Part shown: one piece after another, positions 36,246 to 45,501 of the stretch
Layout: each line of letters begins with the position of its first letter
Position numbering within the stretch: position 1 is the first letter of the stretch
From: Leptospiraceae bacterium
Lineage (GTDB): Bacteria; Spirochaetota; Leptospiria; Leptospirales; Leptospiraceae
Assembly: GCA_024233875.1 (NCBI GenBank)
Contig: JACKPB010000005.1
Span: 124,001 to 188,000 of the forward strand
DNA: 64,000 nt
Direction: 5' to 3'
The notes under the pieces: generated by a model
Database searches by the model: none
Told to the model about the DNA's origin: nothing
Seen by the model: the letters and a program-made list of their open reading frames with translations, nothing else
Program-made: the position numbers and the translations under genes

Positions 36246-37364
36246 ATGTTAAACTATTCATTTGAAAAAAGTCTGGTTTCAATTCAAAAAATGAAATCAA
36301 TTTGGACTGAAAATGAGTTGAGTTTGGGGATACCCATAATTGATTTGCATCACATTTGGCTTATTTATCTGATCCAGGTCCTGAGAAACGAAATAGAAGG
36401 AGATTTGACCGAAATCTCAAATTTTAGATACATATCTTCAGAATTGGTAAACTACATAAGCAACCATTTTTCTGCTGAAGAAGCTCTTTTTAAAAAATTT
36501 AAGTACCCCAGATCCAAAGAGCATCATATTCAACATCTAAGATTCATAGCAATTTTTACTGAAAACTCTAATTTTGGTAGCGAAACCCAAAGGGGTAAAG
36601 TTTTCAAATTTTTAGAGTTTTTAGAAGAATGGCTCTACAAACACATAAAAGTAGAAGATAAGCATTTCCAAAATCACTATTCAGGAAACATACTGGCTGT
36701 GAATACCTACCTGAAATTGATCATTGAAAATCGTATAGTACCTATCACTACCCTTCCGCTTCAAATATCCCTCTATCAAAAAATTACCTCAGAAACTTTC
36801 CCAATTGAAACTAATAAGAATGATATTGTTTCTGAAGTAATTAAGTTTTGGAGATCCTTTAAATTAGGATTGGGAATTCCGATTCTGGACATGCATCACC
36901 TTTGGTTGGTAAAACTCACAGTAGAGTTAGAATTCAGTCTCCAAAAACGAACTCTCAAAGAAAGAAAACAAGTAGCTATAAAAATAATGGATGAATTGCT
37001 TAAGTACTTTCAAATCCATTACTATGCAGAAGAGGAGATTATGACTCTTCTGGAAGTTGAAAATTTAGAGGAACACAAGCTTAAGCACAGAAAATTTGAA
37101 GAAAATATTCAATTAAGCATGAATGGACTAGCAAATTTTGAAAATGCTTTGATACATGATATCCTCATTGAATTGAAAAATTGGATAGTCGATCATATTA
37201 GCTCTGATGATAAGATAATCAAAAAATTATTCAGAAAAGACAAAGATAAAGTAGTTCAATTTGTCAAAAAAATGATTATTGAAAAGAAGTTTTTCATTCA
37301 ACAATCCCAATTGAATTTATATAGCGTGATCAAAGAAGTGATGGAATCGCAAATTAACGAATGA
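36246..37364 (+). CDS. Tandem bacteriohemerythrin-like protein
   Basis: A 372-residue soluble protein with two hemerythrin domains (about residues 19-140 and 200-330). Each has the di-iron ligand order: IIDLHHIW, NHFSAEEALF, KEHHIQHLRF and WLYKHIKVEDKHF in the first; ILDMHHLW, IHYYAEEEIM, EHKLKHRKF and WIVDHISSDDKII in the second. It is expected to bind O2 or NO, or to sense or store it, in the cytoplasm. GGGAG at 36236-36240 supports ATG 36246; a second Met at residue 15 is possible. It stands downstream of the cyclase on the same strand and could supply a redox or oxygen signal. Confidence 0.85.
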   Translation: MLNYSFEKSLVSIQKMKSIWTENELSLGIPIIDLHHIWLIYLIQVLRNEIEGDLTEISNFRYISSELVNYISNHFSAEEALFKKFKYPRSKEHHIQHLRFIAIFTENSNFGSETQRGKVFKFLEFLEEWLYKHIKVEDKHFQNHYSGNILAVNTYLKLIIENRIVPITTLPLQISLYQKITSETFPIETNKNDIVSEVIKFWRSFKLGLGIPILDMHHLWLVKLTVELEFSLQKRTLKERKQVAIKIMDELLKYFQIHYYAEEEIMTLLEVENLEEHKLKHRKFEENIQLSMNGLANFENALIHDILIELKNWIVDHISSDDKIIKKLFRKDKDKVVQFVKKMIIEKKFFIQQSQLNLYSVIKEVMESQINE

Positions 37365-37371
37365 GCCCCAT

Positions 37372-38376
37372 TCAGGGCAATGTAACCACGATTTCCACAC
37401 GTCTGTTGACCGAACGATTTTCTGCATTGCTATTGGGCAATAGTGGTCTGAATTCTCCAAATCCTGCTGCCGAACATCTTCTGGGATCTAAATTTTTATC
37501 CTCAAGAAAATAACTCAATACAGAAAGAGCTCTTTCACTGGAGAGTTGCCAATTGTCCCTGATTCTGGATGATTTCATCGGAATGTCGTCTGTATGACCT
37601 TCAATAGAAATCAAATTTTCAGGATAAAGCTTTAGAATAGAAATGATTTTGTCCAGTACCGGCTTTACATCTTTTTTTAAGACCGTAGATCCTGAAGCAA
37701 ATGAAATACGATCGTCCAAATTAATGAATAAACGATTTTGAGTTTTACGAATATTGATGAGACCACCTTTGATTTCATTTGCTAATCTCTTTTCCAGATC
37801 AGTAAATTGATTTTGCATTCTTTCCAATTGTTCTTTTTGCATTCCCGTCAATTTTCTGAGTTCTTCCAATTCATTTTGTAGAGCCTTATTTGCACTGTCA
37901 CATTCAGAAAGTTTTGAATTGCATTCAGTTCTGTACTTTTTATTTTTTCCTTTTAAGTATCGAAGGGCCTTCTTGTATCTCTCTTCTCTTTTGATGAACT
38001 CTTCATTTTTCAGGATAAGGTTTTTTTCTATATCCGTCTTATCATTTTTTAGAATTTTAATCGTATCTTCTAGATTATTGACTTTGCCATTAAGACCTTT
38101 GATTTCTTCCTGATAGTTCTTCTCCATTTCCGAACTATTTTCCTGAATCTCTAATAGATTCAATTCTAAGACCTTGATTTTTGCTGACTTTTCTTCACAT
38201 TCAGATCTGCAGGACTCAAGCTCGGATGAATTTTTTTTAAGGCAGGCTTCTAATTCAAGAGCCAATCTTTCCTTTTCTTTCTGCAATTCCATATACTCAC
38301 TTTTCCAATAAATCCAATCAGCACTAAGATTAGTATTTAGAAAAAAAATCAATAGTATATATAGTAAGTTTTTCAT
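37372..38376 (-). CDS. OmpA-family peptidoglycan-binding protein with long coiled coil
   Basis: A 334-residue exported protein. The signal peptide (MKNLLYILLIFFLNTNLSA) is followed by about 170 residues of heptad-rich coiled coil with scattered cysteines, then an OmpA/MotB-like domain (about 215-334). That domain has FASGSTVLKKD, SIEGHTDDIPMKSSRIRDNWQLSSERA and NRSVNRRVEI; the conserved Asp and Arg residues bind diaminopimelate in peptidoglycan. It is predicted to link a periplasmic rod to the cell wall. It ends 7 bases from the convergent hemerythrin gene and stands alone. Confidence 0.88.
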   Translation of the reverse strand: MKNLLYILLIFFLNTNLSADWIYWKSEYMELQKEKERLALELEACLKKNSSELESCRSECEEKSAKIKVLELNLLEIQENSSEMEKNYQEEIKGLNGKVNNLEDTIKILKNDKTDIEKNLILKNEEFIKREERYKKALRYLKGKNKKYRTECNSKLSECDSANKALQNELEELRKLTGMQKEQLERMQNQFTDLEKRLANEIKGGLINIRKTQNRLFINLDDRISFASGSTVLKKDVKPVLDKIISILKLYPENLISIEGHTDDIPMKSSRIRDNWQLSSERALSVLSYFLEDKNLDPRRCSAAGFGEFRPLLPNSNAENRSVNRRVEIVVTLP

Positions 38377-38633
38377 GTCAAAAGTCTCTCATCTGTATTA
38401 CATTAGTTAATTAGATTGTATTAATTTTCAAAATTTCAAAATAGAAATTCTCCAATCTTCTACTCTTTTATTTTCGGAGTACCCGAACCGAAAAAAAAGT
38501 AATAATCTTCGTTGAATGAAATTCATCCTGATTTTGAATCCGGTGAAAGTTTTTTACAGAAAGAAAAAAGAATTGTAGTTTTTTTCACAAGAAGGAATAT
38601 TTGAGAAAGATCTTTCTTTTTTGGTAGGATATC

Positions 38634-39356
38634 ATGTTTTCAAGGCAATCAGGGTTTCATTACTTTATATTTTTTACTCTCTTTAGTTTTCTTTTTCTCT
38701 CTTCATGCAGTTCTACAGATAAAGAAATCTTAAAAGTACAGAAACAGATTCTGGAGATTGAAAAGAAAAGATTTATGATCGAAAAAGCTAAACTACAACA
38801 TTGTGGATGTTGCAGTGAAGACAAATCTTCAGGAAGCTGTTGTCCTGAGATTCTCCTGATTTTGGAAAAAGAAGAGATTGAAAAACTAGAAGATGAAAAA
38901 TCACCTTGCAAAAGAATTCAATTGAATGAACAAATAGACATTTGGAAGCTTGCGGCGAAAGGAGATTGGTCCTACTCTCCATCTTCTCTAAAGTCCCAAG
39001 AAATTTGTGAAGATGAAAAGAAAGAATATTTTTATAAACAATATTCAAATTCAGAAAGTTATGTAGCCAGTACACAGGTCCCCAAAACTAAACAGAGCAG
39101 TTGCATCAATAATGTATTGTTTCACGGCAAATCCAAACTCTATCAATCAATGATAAATTCAGCTCCGGGATCAGGTAAGTTAGATTCCGAAAAAGATATT
39201 CTATCTAGTATTGTGAATTACAATAACGCTGAAAAAGGAAGAAGTTTTTATTATGAATGCAAACCCACTGACCCTTCTAAGAATTGGGATAAATGTACAT
39301 GTGTTCTGTATGCTTCTTATAAAGATGGTAAAGAAGGAATTCAATCACTCCAATAG
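38634..39356 (+). CDS. Cys-rich lipoprotein of unknown function
   Basis: A 240-residue lipoprotein: signal FFTLFSFLFLSSC with lipobox LSSC, then a short coiled coil (KEILKVQKQILEIEKKRFMIEKAKL). A dense Cys group, CGCC then CC ten residues later, could bind metal or form disulfides. The rest, including KQSSCINNVLF and KWDKCTCVLYA-like segments, matches no family I know. TAGGA lies before the ATG. The 3' end overlaps bioA on the other strand by 12 bases. Confidence 0.7.
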   Translation: MFSRQSGFHYFIFFTLFSFLFLSSCSSTDKEILKVQKQILEIEKKRFMIEKAKLQHCGCCSEDKSSGSCCPEILLILEKEEIEKLEDEKSPCKRIQLNEQIDIWKLAAKGDWSYSPSSLKSQEICEDEKKEYFYKQYSNSESYVASTQVPKTKQSSCINNVLFHGKSKLYQSMINSAPGSGKLDSEKDILSSIVNYNNAEKGRSFYYECKPTDPSKNWDKCTCVLYASYKDGKEGIQSLQ

Positions 39357-40619
39357 TAAGTTCAATCCTTCTTTTAATGTACTAATGATATGGTTAAGAT
39401 TTGATTCTGTGATTGTATACGGAGGGCATAAATATACTGCTGTTCCGAGAGGACGTATTACAACTTTTTTACTCAAACAATAATTTTTCAACCTATCGAT
39501 TTGAGTTTCTTCCAATAAATCAAAAGCAAAGATTGCTCCCAATACTCTTATATTTTTAATCAAACTGTTGTACTGAATTCCAAGATCGTCTTTTAAACGA
39601 TTAAAAGCAAGATTCAGACTCTCGACTTCTTTCAATCGATTTTCATTTTCCATTAAATTCAAAGAAGCGAGTGCGGCTGCACATGCAGGTGGATTTCCTG
39701 TCATTGTGTGACCATGATAAAATGCATGTATGGGATCTTCGGAGTAGAATTTTTGATAAATTTCATCGCTTATAAGTGTTGCCGCAAGAGGAAGGGTTCC
39801 TCCTGTCAGGCCTTTAGCCAAACAAATGATATCAGGAGTATTTTTTAGATTTTGATACGCAAAAAACTTTCCCGTCCTTCCAAATCCTGTAAAAACCTCA
39901 TCAAAAATCACCAGGATATCTTTTTGTTTGCAAAGAAGAATAATTTCATCTAAAACTTCTTCTTTGTACATAACCATTCCATTTGCCCCCTGAACCAGAG
40001 GTTCTAAGATAATAGAAAAAACTTTCTCATGATACTTATCTATGTATTCCTTAAGATTCTCCAGGCATTCCAGATTGCATGTCTTAGGATTTTTTTGATA
40101 GGGACACTCATAACAATCCGGAGAAATGAATTCAGGTGATGGAAACAAAATCTCCCTATATACACCGGTAAAGTAACTATCCCCACCTACTGACATGGCT
40201 CCGATTGTATCACCATGGTAAGATTTACTAAAATGTAAAATTTCAACTTTAGAATCTAGATTTTGATTTTTAAAAAATTGATGAGCTATCTTAATAGCAA
40301 TTTCATTTGCACAGGATCCATTGTCCGAATAGTAAACTCTTGTGAATTTATTTTCGGTCAATTCTACAAGTTTCCCTGCAAGTACCTCTGCAGGTGTATG
40401 GGTAAATCCTGCAAGCATGACATGATCCAGATGATCCAATTGAGATTTTATAGCTTCGATAATCTGAGGATGATTGTGACCGTGAATAGATGTCCACCAG
40501 GATGAGACTGCATCAATGTATTTTTCTCCATTTTCATCTATGAGGTACTCCCCTTCTCCCCTAATTATTTTTATAGGGGGTATCAAATTTTTTTGTATTG
40601 CATAAGGATACCAGATCAT
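39345..40619 (-). CDS. bioA: Adenosylmethionine-8-amino-7-oxononanoate aminotransferase
   Basis: BioA makes 7,8-diaminopelargonate in biotin synthesis, using SAM as amino donor and PLP as cofactor. The 424 residues are typical. Seen: the start MIWYPYAIQK, VSSWWTSIHGHNHP, YYSDNGSCANEIAIKIA, SYHGDTIGAMSVGG, VIFDEVFTGFGRTGKFFA and the PLP Lys in CLAKGLTGGTLPLAATL, with YHGHTMTGNPPACAAALASL after it. The start overlaps the bioD stop by four bases (ATGA), so the two are translated together. Confidence 0.96.
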   Translation of the reverse strand: MIWYPYAIQKNLIPPIKIIRGEGEYLIDENGEKYIDAVSSWWTSIHGHNHPQIIEAIKSQLDHLDHVMLAGFTHTPAEVLAGKLVELTENKFTRVYYSDNGSCANEIAIKIAHQFFKNQNLDSKVEILHFSKSYHGDTIGAMSVGGDSYFTGVYREILFPSPEFISPDCYECPYQKNPKTCNLECLENLKEYIDKYHEKVFSIILEPLVQGANGMVMYKEEVLDEIILLCKQKDILVIFDEVFTGFGRTGKFFAYQNLKNTPDIICLAKGLTGGTLPLAATLISDEIYQKFYSEDPIHAFYHGHTMTGNPPACAAALASLNLMENENRLKEVESLNLAFNRLKDDLGIQYNSLIKNIRVLGAIFAFDLLEETQIDRLKNYCLSKKVVIRPLGTAVYLCPPYTITESNLNHIISTLKEGLNLLLE

Positions 40620-41266
40620 ATGATAGTCTCCAGTAGTCCCAGGTGATCAAATCCCGACTCAAATTTGGATTCATGATTCAATATACTTTGGTAGTCGCAA
40701 TACCCCAGATTCTTGATACCGCTGAATTTTTCTATAGTATGCATATTATCCAATTCCAATTCTCCAATCTTACCCATTCCATAAAAACCTATTACTTTGA
40801 TACCATATTTATTCAAAATATCCAGGGAAAGTAGACTATGATTTATAGTACCGAGTGAAGTTTTTACAATGAGTAGTACAGGAAATCTTACAGACGCAAC
40901 CAAATCGATCAATAATTTATCCTCATTGACAGGGACCATTACTCCACCCACACCTTCGATGAGTAAATTTCGGGAAGGTGATTCTTGCAATCTTTTCAAA
41001 ATAAGTTCCGGATCGGCGTTATGGTTTTCTTTTTTTGATGCAAAATGAGGTGCAGAAGAAATCTTCCATTGAAATATTGGTTCGGATTCAATAACTTCTT
41101 CACCCAATCTGGACTTTAAAAATGAAGTGTCATCGGATTCGGATGTACCTGTTTGTAAAAATTTCCAATATCGATACCCATGAGAAGGAAAAAATTTTTT
41201 AATAAAGAAATAGGAAAATACAGTTTTACCTGCATCTGTGTCGGTAGCCAAAACAAAAAACTTCAT
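40616..41266 (-). CDS. bioD: Dethiobiotin synthetase
   Basis: BioD closes the ureido ring of dethiobiotin from diaminopelargonate, CO2 and ATP. The 216 residues include the P-loop VLATDTDAGKTVFSYFF, the LLIEGVGGVMVPVNEDKLLIDLV motif and LLIVKTSLGTINHSLLSL. It is the first gene of the bioD-bioA unit. bioB, bioF and bioC/H are not in the window. I see no BirA-type operator before it. Confidence 0.94.
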   Translation of the reverse strand: MKFFVLATDTDAGKTVFSYFFIKKFFPSHGYRYWKFLQTGTSESDDTSFLKSRLGEEVIESEPIFQWKISSAPHFASKKENHNADPELILKRLQESPSRNLLIEGVGGVMVPVNEDKLLIDLVASVRFPVLLIVKTSLGTINHSLLSLDILNKYGIKVIGFYGMGKIGELELDNMHTIEKFSGIKNLGYCDYQSILNHESKFESGFDHLGLLETII

Positions 41267-41576
41267 ATAACCTCTTTAAAATACTAAATTTTCACGAAAA
41301 CAAGGATTTTATTACTCTGAAGTTTGATTCTCATTTGCGAAATGAAGTCGAATATTGCGCCCTTTATTTTCCTCTGCGAATCCGAAATGATTGAAGAAAA
41401 TATTTTGAATTTGATTGTGATTCTAATTCAACTGAAAAATACTTGAGAAATTTTTCATTTCTTTATTTATAATAAGGAAAATCCTGGTTAGAGATGAAAC
41501 AGACTTTAGAATACAATCCGGATTTTATCACTTACAGATTGCATTCATATGGAGAAATTTTTAATTCTAATTTCCT
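41267..41576. other. Divergent intergenic region between bioD and the 295-residue unknown gene
   Basis: 310 bases, AT-rich, holding both promoters. No tRNA, riboswitch or BirA palindrome is apparent. A 30-codon reading frame starts at ATG 41494 after GGTTAGAG and runs to a TAG at 41584-41586, out of frame with and overlapping the start of the next gene. It may be a leader ORF, or a sign that the start of that gene is misplaced. Confidence 0.45.
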
Positions 41577-42464
41577 ATGTTTTTAGATATCAAAGAATTA
41601 TCAGAACTGAATCACTTTTTACGTTCTCTCTCCGGAGTAGAACCAAAATACATGACCCATGTTGATAATTTTCATACCTGTTATATTAATTTAGATTCTA
41701 CTTATATTCTTCCGGCTATACCCACATCCGGAATTAATTTTCATTCCGCACAAATTTTTTTAAAAAACATTCATACCTTTCTACCGGAGACACTTTCCCG
41801 GTATCAAATCTTTCCAATGTTCAAACCGGAAGTGGATTCCCATAAAATTTCCCTGGTAAATGAGATTTCTCTCAAAGGGAATACATACATTCACAATCTA
41901 AAATTTGATCTGAATTACATGGGAGGAGCTTCAAATGAAGAAATTATATCGATGGCTACTCAGGATTTTGGTCCTTCCATATTTACAAATAAGATTTATT
42001 TTTCATCCAGATTATTTCAGGTAAAAAATATTGTAAGGGAAAAAGGACAGATCATTCAATTTGATACTTATCCTTATCAATTTAAAGAAATTTCCAATAT
42101 CGAAGAAGGATTTCCTGACGATTCAGATAAGAAAATTATTGAAATTTTTGATGAAGTTGATCATTCATCAAAAATAAATGCAATCAAAGAATATCTCGGA
42201 ATAAGTACTGATATATATAAATTGGGCAATATATATAGTCCATTTTTTATCGAATACAATACTCTATCATTAAGTTTTCTGAAATTAAATTATAGTTCGA
42301 TAGAAAAGTATTTTGAATCATTCGTTTATTTATTTAAAATGATTTTTGAGAAAAAAAAATATGATTCAGAGTTAAAATTTTATACGGAATACTTAAAGAA
42401 ATTTCATTTCAAAAGAAAGATCAGCCGGGGTGGCAACATCAACTGGGAAATTCATTTTTCATAA
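41577..42464 (+). CDS. Unknown protein (295 aa)
   Basis: Not recognised. It is soluble, without a signal peptide, and mixed alpha/beta with many aromatic residues. The second half is helical (SIEKYFESFVYLFKMIFEKKKYDSELKFYTEYLKKF is the longest such stretch, split by hydrophobic positions). No ribosome site precedes ATG 41577, and a short ORF overlaps it, so the start is uncertain. The 3' end overlaps hemB, on the other strand, by 26 bases. Confidence 0.6.
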   Translation: MFLDIKELSELNHFLRSLSGVEPKYMTHVDNFHTCYINLDSTYILPAIPTSGINFHSAQIFLKNIHTFLPETLSRYQIFPMFKPEVDSHKISLVNEISLKGNTYIHNLKFDLNYMGGASNEEIISMATQDFGPSIFTNKIYFSSRLFQVKNIVREKGQIIQFDTYPYQFKEISNIEEGFPDDSDKKIIEIFDEVDHSSKINAIKEYLGISTDIYKLGNIYSPFFIEYNTLSLSFLKLNYSSIEKYFESFVYLFKMIFEKKKYDSELKFYTEYLKKFHFKRKISRGGNINWEIHFS

Positions 42465-43434
42465 TCTCTCCAAAGGATTTTGCAAAGTAAGTTATTATTA
42501 TATCAGATCCGGCTCTTTTCATAGACAATAGGGTTTCTTTCATGATAGCTTTCTCATCCAGGAAGCCCAGTTTAGATGCTGCTTTTATCATAGAATACTC
42601 ACCGCTGACATTATAGCAAACAATCGGTATTTGAAATTTTTCTTTTAATCTATAAATTATATCCAGATAAGCCAATGCCGGTTTTACCATTAGAAAATCA
42701 GCACCTTCCAAAACATCCAATTCAGCTTCCAGAAGAGCTTCTCTTGAATTTGCTGGGTCCATCTGGTAAGATTTTTTGTCACCGGATTTGGGTGCCGAGT
42801 CAAGAGCATCCCGGAATGGACCATAAAAGGAGCTGGCATACTTAGCCGAATAGGACATAATAGAAACAGATGTAAATCCTTTAGCATCCAATTCCCTTCG
42901 AATGTATCCCACACGTCCATCCATCATATCAGAAGGTCCTAAAATATCCGCACCCGCTTCAGCCTGTGCCAGAGACATTTTTGCTAAAACATCCAGAGTC
43001 TCATCATTTAAGACCTTACCATTTTTCACAATTCCATCATGCCCGTCTGAACTGTATGGATCCAGAGCGACGTCGGTTACGATACAAATATCAGGAAATC
43101 TCGATTTGATTTCTCTGATTGCTCTTAAATAAAAATTTTTATCAGAGTAGCTGTACTTTCCTAAAGGATCTTTTAGAGATTCTTCTATAGCCGGAAAGAT
43201 AACAAAGGATTCTATACCCAGACGTCTACAATCTTCTATTTCCTTGAAAACCAATTCTATACTCAATCTATAAATTCCCGGCATAGAATTGATCTCAATC
43301 TTCTTTCCTGCCCCATCCACTAAAAATATGGGGTAGATAAAATCAGACATAGAGAGACTGGTCTCCCGAATCATTGATCGAATAGCATTGCTTTTGCGAT
43401 TTCTGCGTGGTCTTCTGGGCATTTCAAAACTCAT
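42439..43434 (-). CDS. hemB: Delta-aminolevulinic acid dehydratase (porphobilinogen synthase)
   Basis: HemB condenses two 5-aminolevulinate molecules to porphobilinogen in haem synthesis. Key segments are RPRRNRKSNAIRSMIRET at the start, FIYPIFLVDG, TDVALDPYSSDGHDGI (a metal-site region with Asp and Ser rather than the Cys triad, suggesting a Mg-type enzyme), the Schiff-base Lys in ISYSAKYASSFYGPFRDA-like context and the second Lys in LMVKPALAYLD. I placed the start at ATG 43434 (331 residues) because the family starts near the Arg-rich segment; a TTG at 43461 would add nine residues. The gene stands alone. Confidence 0.95.
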   Translation of the reverse strand: MSFEMPRRPRRNRKSNAIRSMIRETSLSMSDFIYPIFLVDGAGKKIEINSMPGIYRLSIELVFKEIEDCRRLGIESFVIFPAIEESLKDPLGKYSYSDKNFYLRAIREIKSRFPDICIVTDVALDPYSSDGHDGIVKNGKVLNDETLDVLAKMSLAQAEAGADILGPSDMMDGRVGYIRRELDAKGFTSVSIMSYSAKYASSFYGPFRDALDSAPKSGDKKSYQMDPANSREALLEAELDVLEGADFLMVKPALAYLDIIYRLKEKFQIPIVCYNVSGEYSMIKAASKLGFLDEKAIMKETLLSMKRAGSDIIITYFAKSFGEIMKNEFPS

Positions 43435-43612
43435 AGGAAAAGCGAAATAATTCCAGTACAACAGGTCAATGGTTTTTCTTATTTAAATAATCAAAAATTT
43501 GGGAACTCAAATCTTTAGTCCAATTTAGGCGAGTCTCTTTTTTCTCTGAATATTTTAGAATAAAATTCAATTTTTAATTGATGCATTCCATTCATATAAA
43601 GAAACTTTAGTC

Positions 43613-43642
43613 TTGAAAAGGATTCTCTGAAACAATTATACA
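43613..43642 (+). promoter_or_regulatory. Candidate sigma-70 promoter for the DUF4105 gene
   Basis: TTGAAA (43613-43618) and TATACA (43637-43642) with an 18-base spacer. The -10 ends 36 bases before the ATG at 43679. This is a consensus match only. Confidence 0.4.
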
Positions 43643-43678
43643 CTCAGAAAGTAATCACCTGAAGTAAATGAATGAGTT

Positions 43679-45493
43679 ATGTACAAATATATATTATTTC
43701 TATATTCAATTATTCTTCAAATTTTTTTGATTCTCCCTTTCCCGACATTTTCAGAATCCATAGGTTTTGTTTATTTTGATTCTAATATAGGTCAATCCAG
43801 CGGCGGCCACTCTGCATTGAAAATTGGAGAGATGGCATACCACTTTCAATTGTACCCGGATCAAATCTTTCATATTGTAAGAGAACCCTGGAAAGAAATT
43901 AGATATATCTATAATTCTATAGACAATAGAAATATTAAGATCAGAAATATTCTTTTATCCCCGGATTCATTCCACTCGATTAAGGATCATTTTGATGAAA
44001 TCTATCTCCTGCAAAAGAATGAATTAGAAGTTTTGAATTATTTGAAACTGGATACTGAGATCTTGAATCAAAATCCGGACAGGGGTGTTTCAATTCCCAC
44101 TCTGGGATATTTTCCTGAGGAAAACTTAAGTCCGGAGGAATTTATACTAAAATATGAGAATCATTCCGGTTTAAAATTTTTCCTCAATACATACACAGAA
44201 TTAAAAAATCTGCATTATCCTGCCCGGAGGAAAGGAGAAGAATACTTATTCAATACTGACAATATTTTTTCCTTTCGATTTATTGATTTGATCTCTAGAT
44301 ATTCTTTTCTCTTCCATTTGATAAATGATTCCGATGTAAAAGTGGACTCTTATTTTTGTGCGGATACTTATTTAAGTGAAAGCGAAAAAAAGGATTTATT
44401 AAAAAAATGGGAAGCTATTCTCCCTATCCTCCGATCCAATCTCCTATCTAATCCTGAAAATTGGAAATTTCGTAGCGGTAAAAATCTTTTAATTGAATTG
44501 GTCCGAATGAAGTTAATAGAAAAATCTATTCACGAAAAGAAAGTGTATCTCCCTGATGTCTACCCGGGAAATTATTCCTTTATTTCTAAAGAGACTTTAA
44601 AGGTGAATAATTCATATGAAAAACTCAGAAATCAAGTTTTATTGATCTTTCAAACTAATTTAAAGAAATACCTTAATAATAATAATCATTCTGATAATGA
44701 ACAATTACTTCTGGAAGATTCAGTCAATCGAATCCATGAATTTTACAATTCACAGGATGTCATACGAACCTCATTTCAGAAAATGCTTCCCCTGAGACCC
44801 GGTAAGAGAAATTTTAAAAAAATTTTTCAGTCCGATTTTCTCTCTAACCATTCCAATGAATCAAGCTTGATATATGATGAATATTTAAAAAAATTAAGAT
44901 CCAAGTATTCTTTCGATCTTATTACGAAAAATTGTACTACAGAAATCTTTTCAAATCTACCTTATGATCAATCCAAAAATCCGGATATATTAGCAAAAGA
45001 TCTGGGAGGTAGGATAAAAGGAAGTGAACCTTTTGTCTTCATACCATTTTATGCATATTATCAGACAGGTAAAGTCTTCCGTTCAACTTACCCTATTTCA
45101 ATAGAATCAGTAAGAAGACGATACAAAACCAAAGCTTCTTTTCGGGAGAACCCTATTTGGGTTGCACTAAAAGAATCCAATACGATAAGTTCGAAAATCT
45201 ATGAATTCAATGACGAGGATCATATTTTTCTCTTTTTTACTGACGATGTCCTATTATTGCGACCTGCTTTCGGAATTCTTAATCTAGGTTCGGGACTTTC
45301 ACAAACTTTATTCGGAGTGGTTTATAGTCCGGTGGATAGAGGTACAAATTTGAAAAAAGGTCTGGAAGGAATGCTATTTTCAATTCCGGAACTATTCTTT
45401 TTTAATATAAGAAAAGGGAAAATTCTCTATGAGGAAGATTTCAAAAATATTTTTCTATCCGAAAAGAATTCAGATTTAGAGAATGTGAAATAA
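43679..45493 (+). CDS. DUF4105-family exported protein (possible permuted papain-like hydrolase)
   Basis: A 604-residue exported protein with signal peptide YILFLYSIILQIFLILPFPTFS. His44 lies in QSSGGHSALKIGEMAYHFQ and Cys419 in LITKNCTTEIFSNL. The order His before Cys, and the NCT context, match DUF4105 and, by analogy, LRAT-like or YiiX-like circularly permuted NlpC/P60 enzymes, which act as amidases or acyltransferases. It is much longer than the core domain: residues 80-380 form an unknown insert. About 100 C-terminal residues may be a beta-sheet segment. It is followed after 8 bases by a polytopic membrane protein gene. Function unknown. Confidence 0.75.
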   Translation: MYKYILFLYSIILQIFLILPFPTFSESIGFVYFDSNIGQSSGGHSALKIGEMAYHFQLYPDQIFHIVREPWKEIRYIYNSIDNRNIKIRNILLSPDSFHSIKDHFDEIYLLQKNELEVLNYLKLDTEILNQNPDRGVSIPTLGYFPEENLSPEEFILKYENHSGLKFFLNTYTELKNLHYPARRKGEEYLFNTDNIFSFRFIDLISRYSFLFHLINDSDVKVDSYFCADTYLSESEKKDLLKKWEAILPILRSNLLSNPENWKFRSGKNLLIELVRMKLIEKSIHEKKVYLPDVYPGNYSFISKETLKVNNSYEKLRNQVLLIFQTNLKKYLNNNNHSDNEQLLLEDSVNRIHEFYNSQDVIRTSFQKMLPLRPGKRNFKKIFQSDFLSNHSNESSLIYDEYLKKLRSKYSFDLITKNCTTEIFSNLPYDQSKNPDILAKDLGGRIKGSEPFVFIPFYAYYQTGKVFRSTYPISIESVRRRYKTKASFRENPIWVALKESNTISSKIYEFNDEDHIFLFFTDDVLLLRPAFGILNLGSGLSQTLFGVVYSPVDRGTNLKKGLEGMLFSIPELFFFNIRKGKILYEEDFKNIFLSEKNSDLENVK

Positions 45494-45501
45494 ATACTAA
45501 A

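Noticed and set aside
41267..41576. BirA-type biotin operator upstream of bioD
   Set aside because: No TTGTAAACC-type inverted repeat is present.
43435..43461. Upstream TTG start for hemB
   Set aside because: Adds nine residues outside the family start, with no ribosome site; ATG 43434 is simpler.
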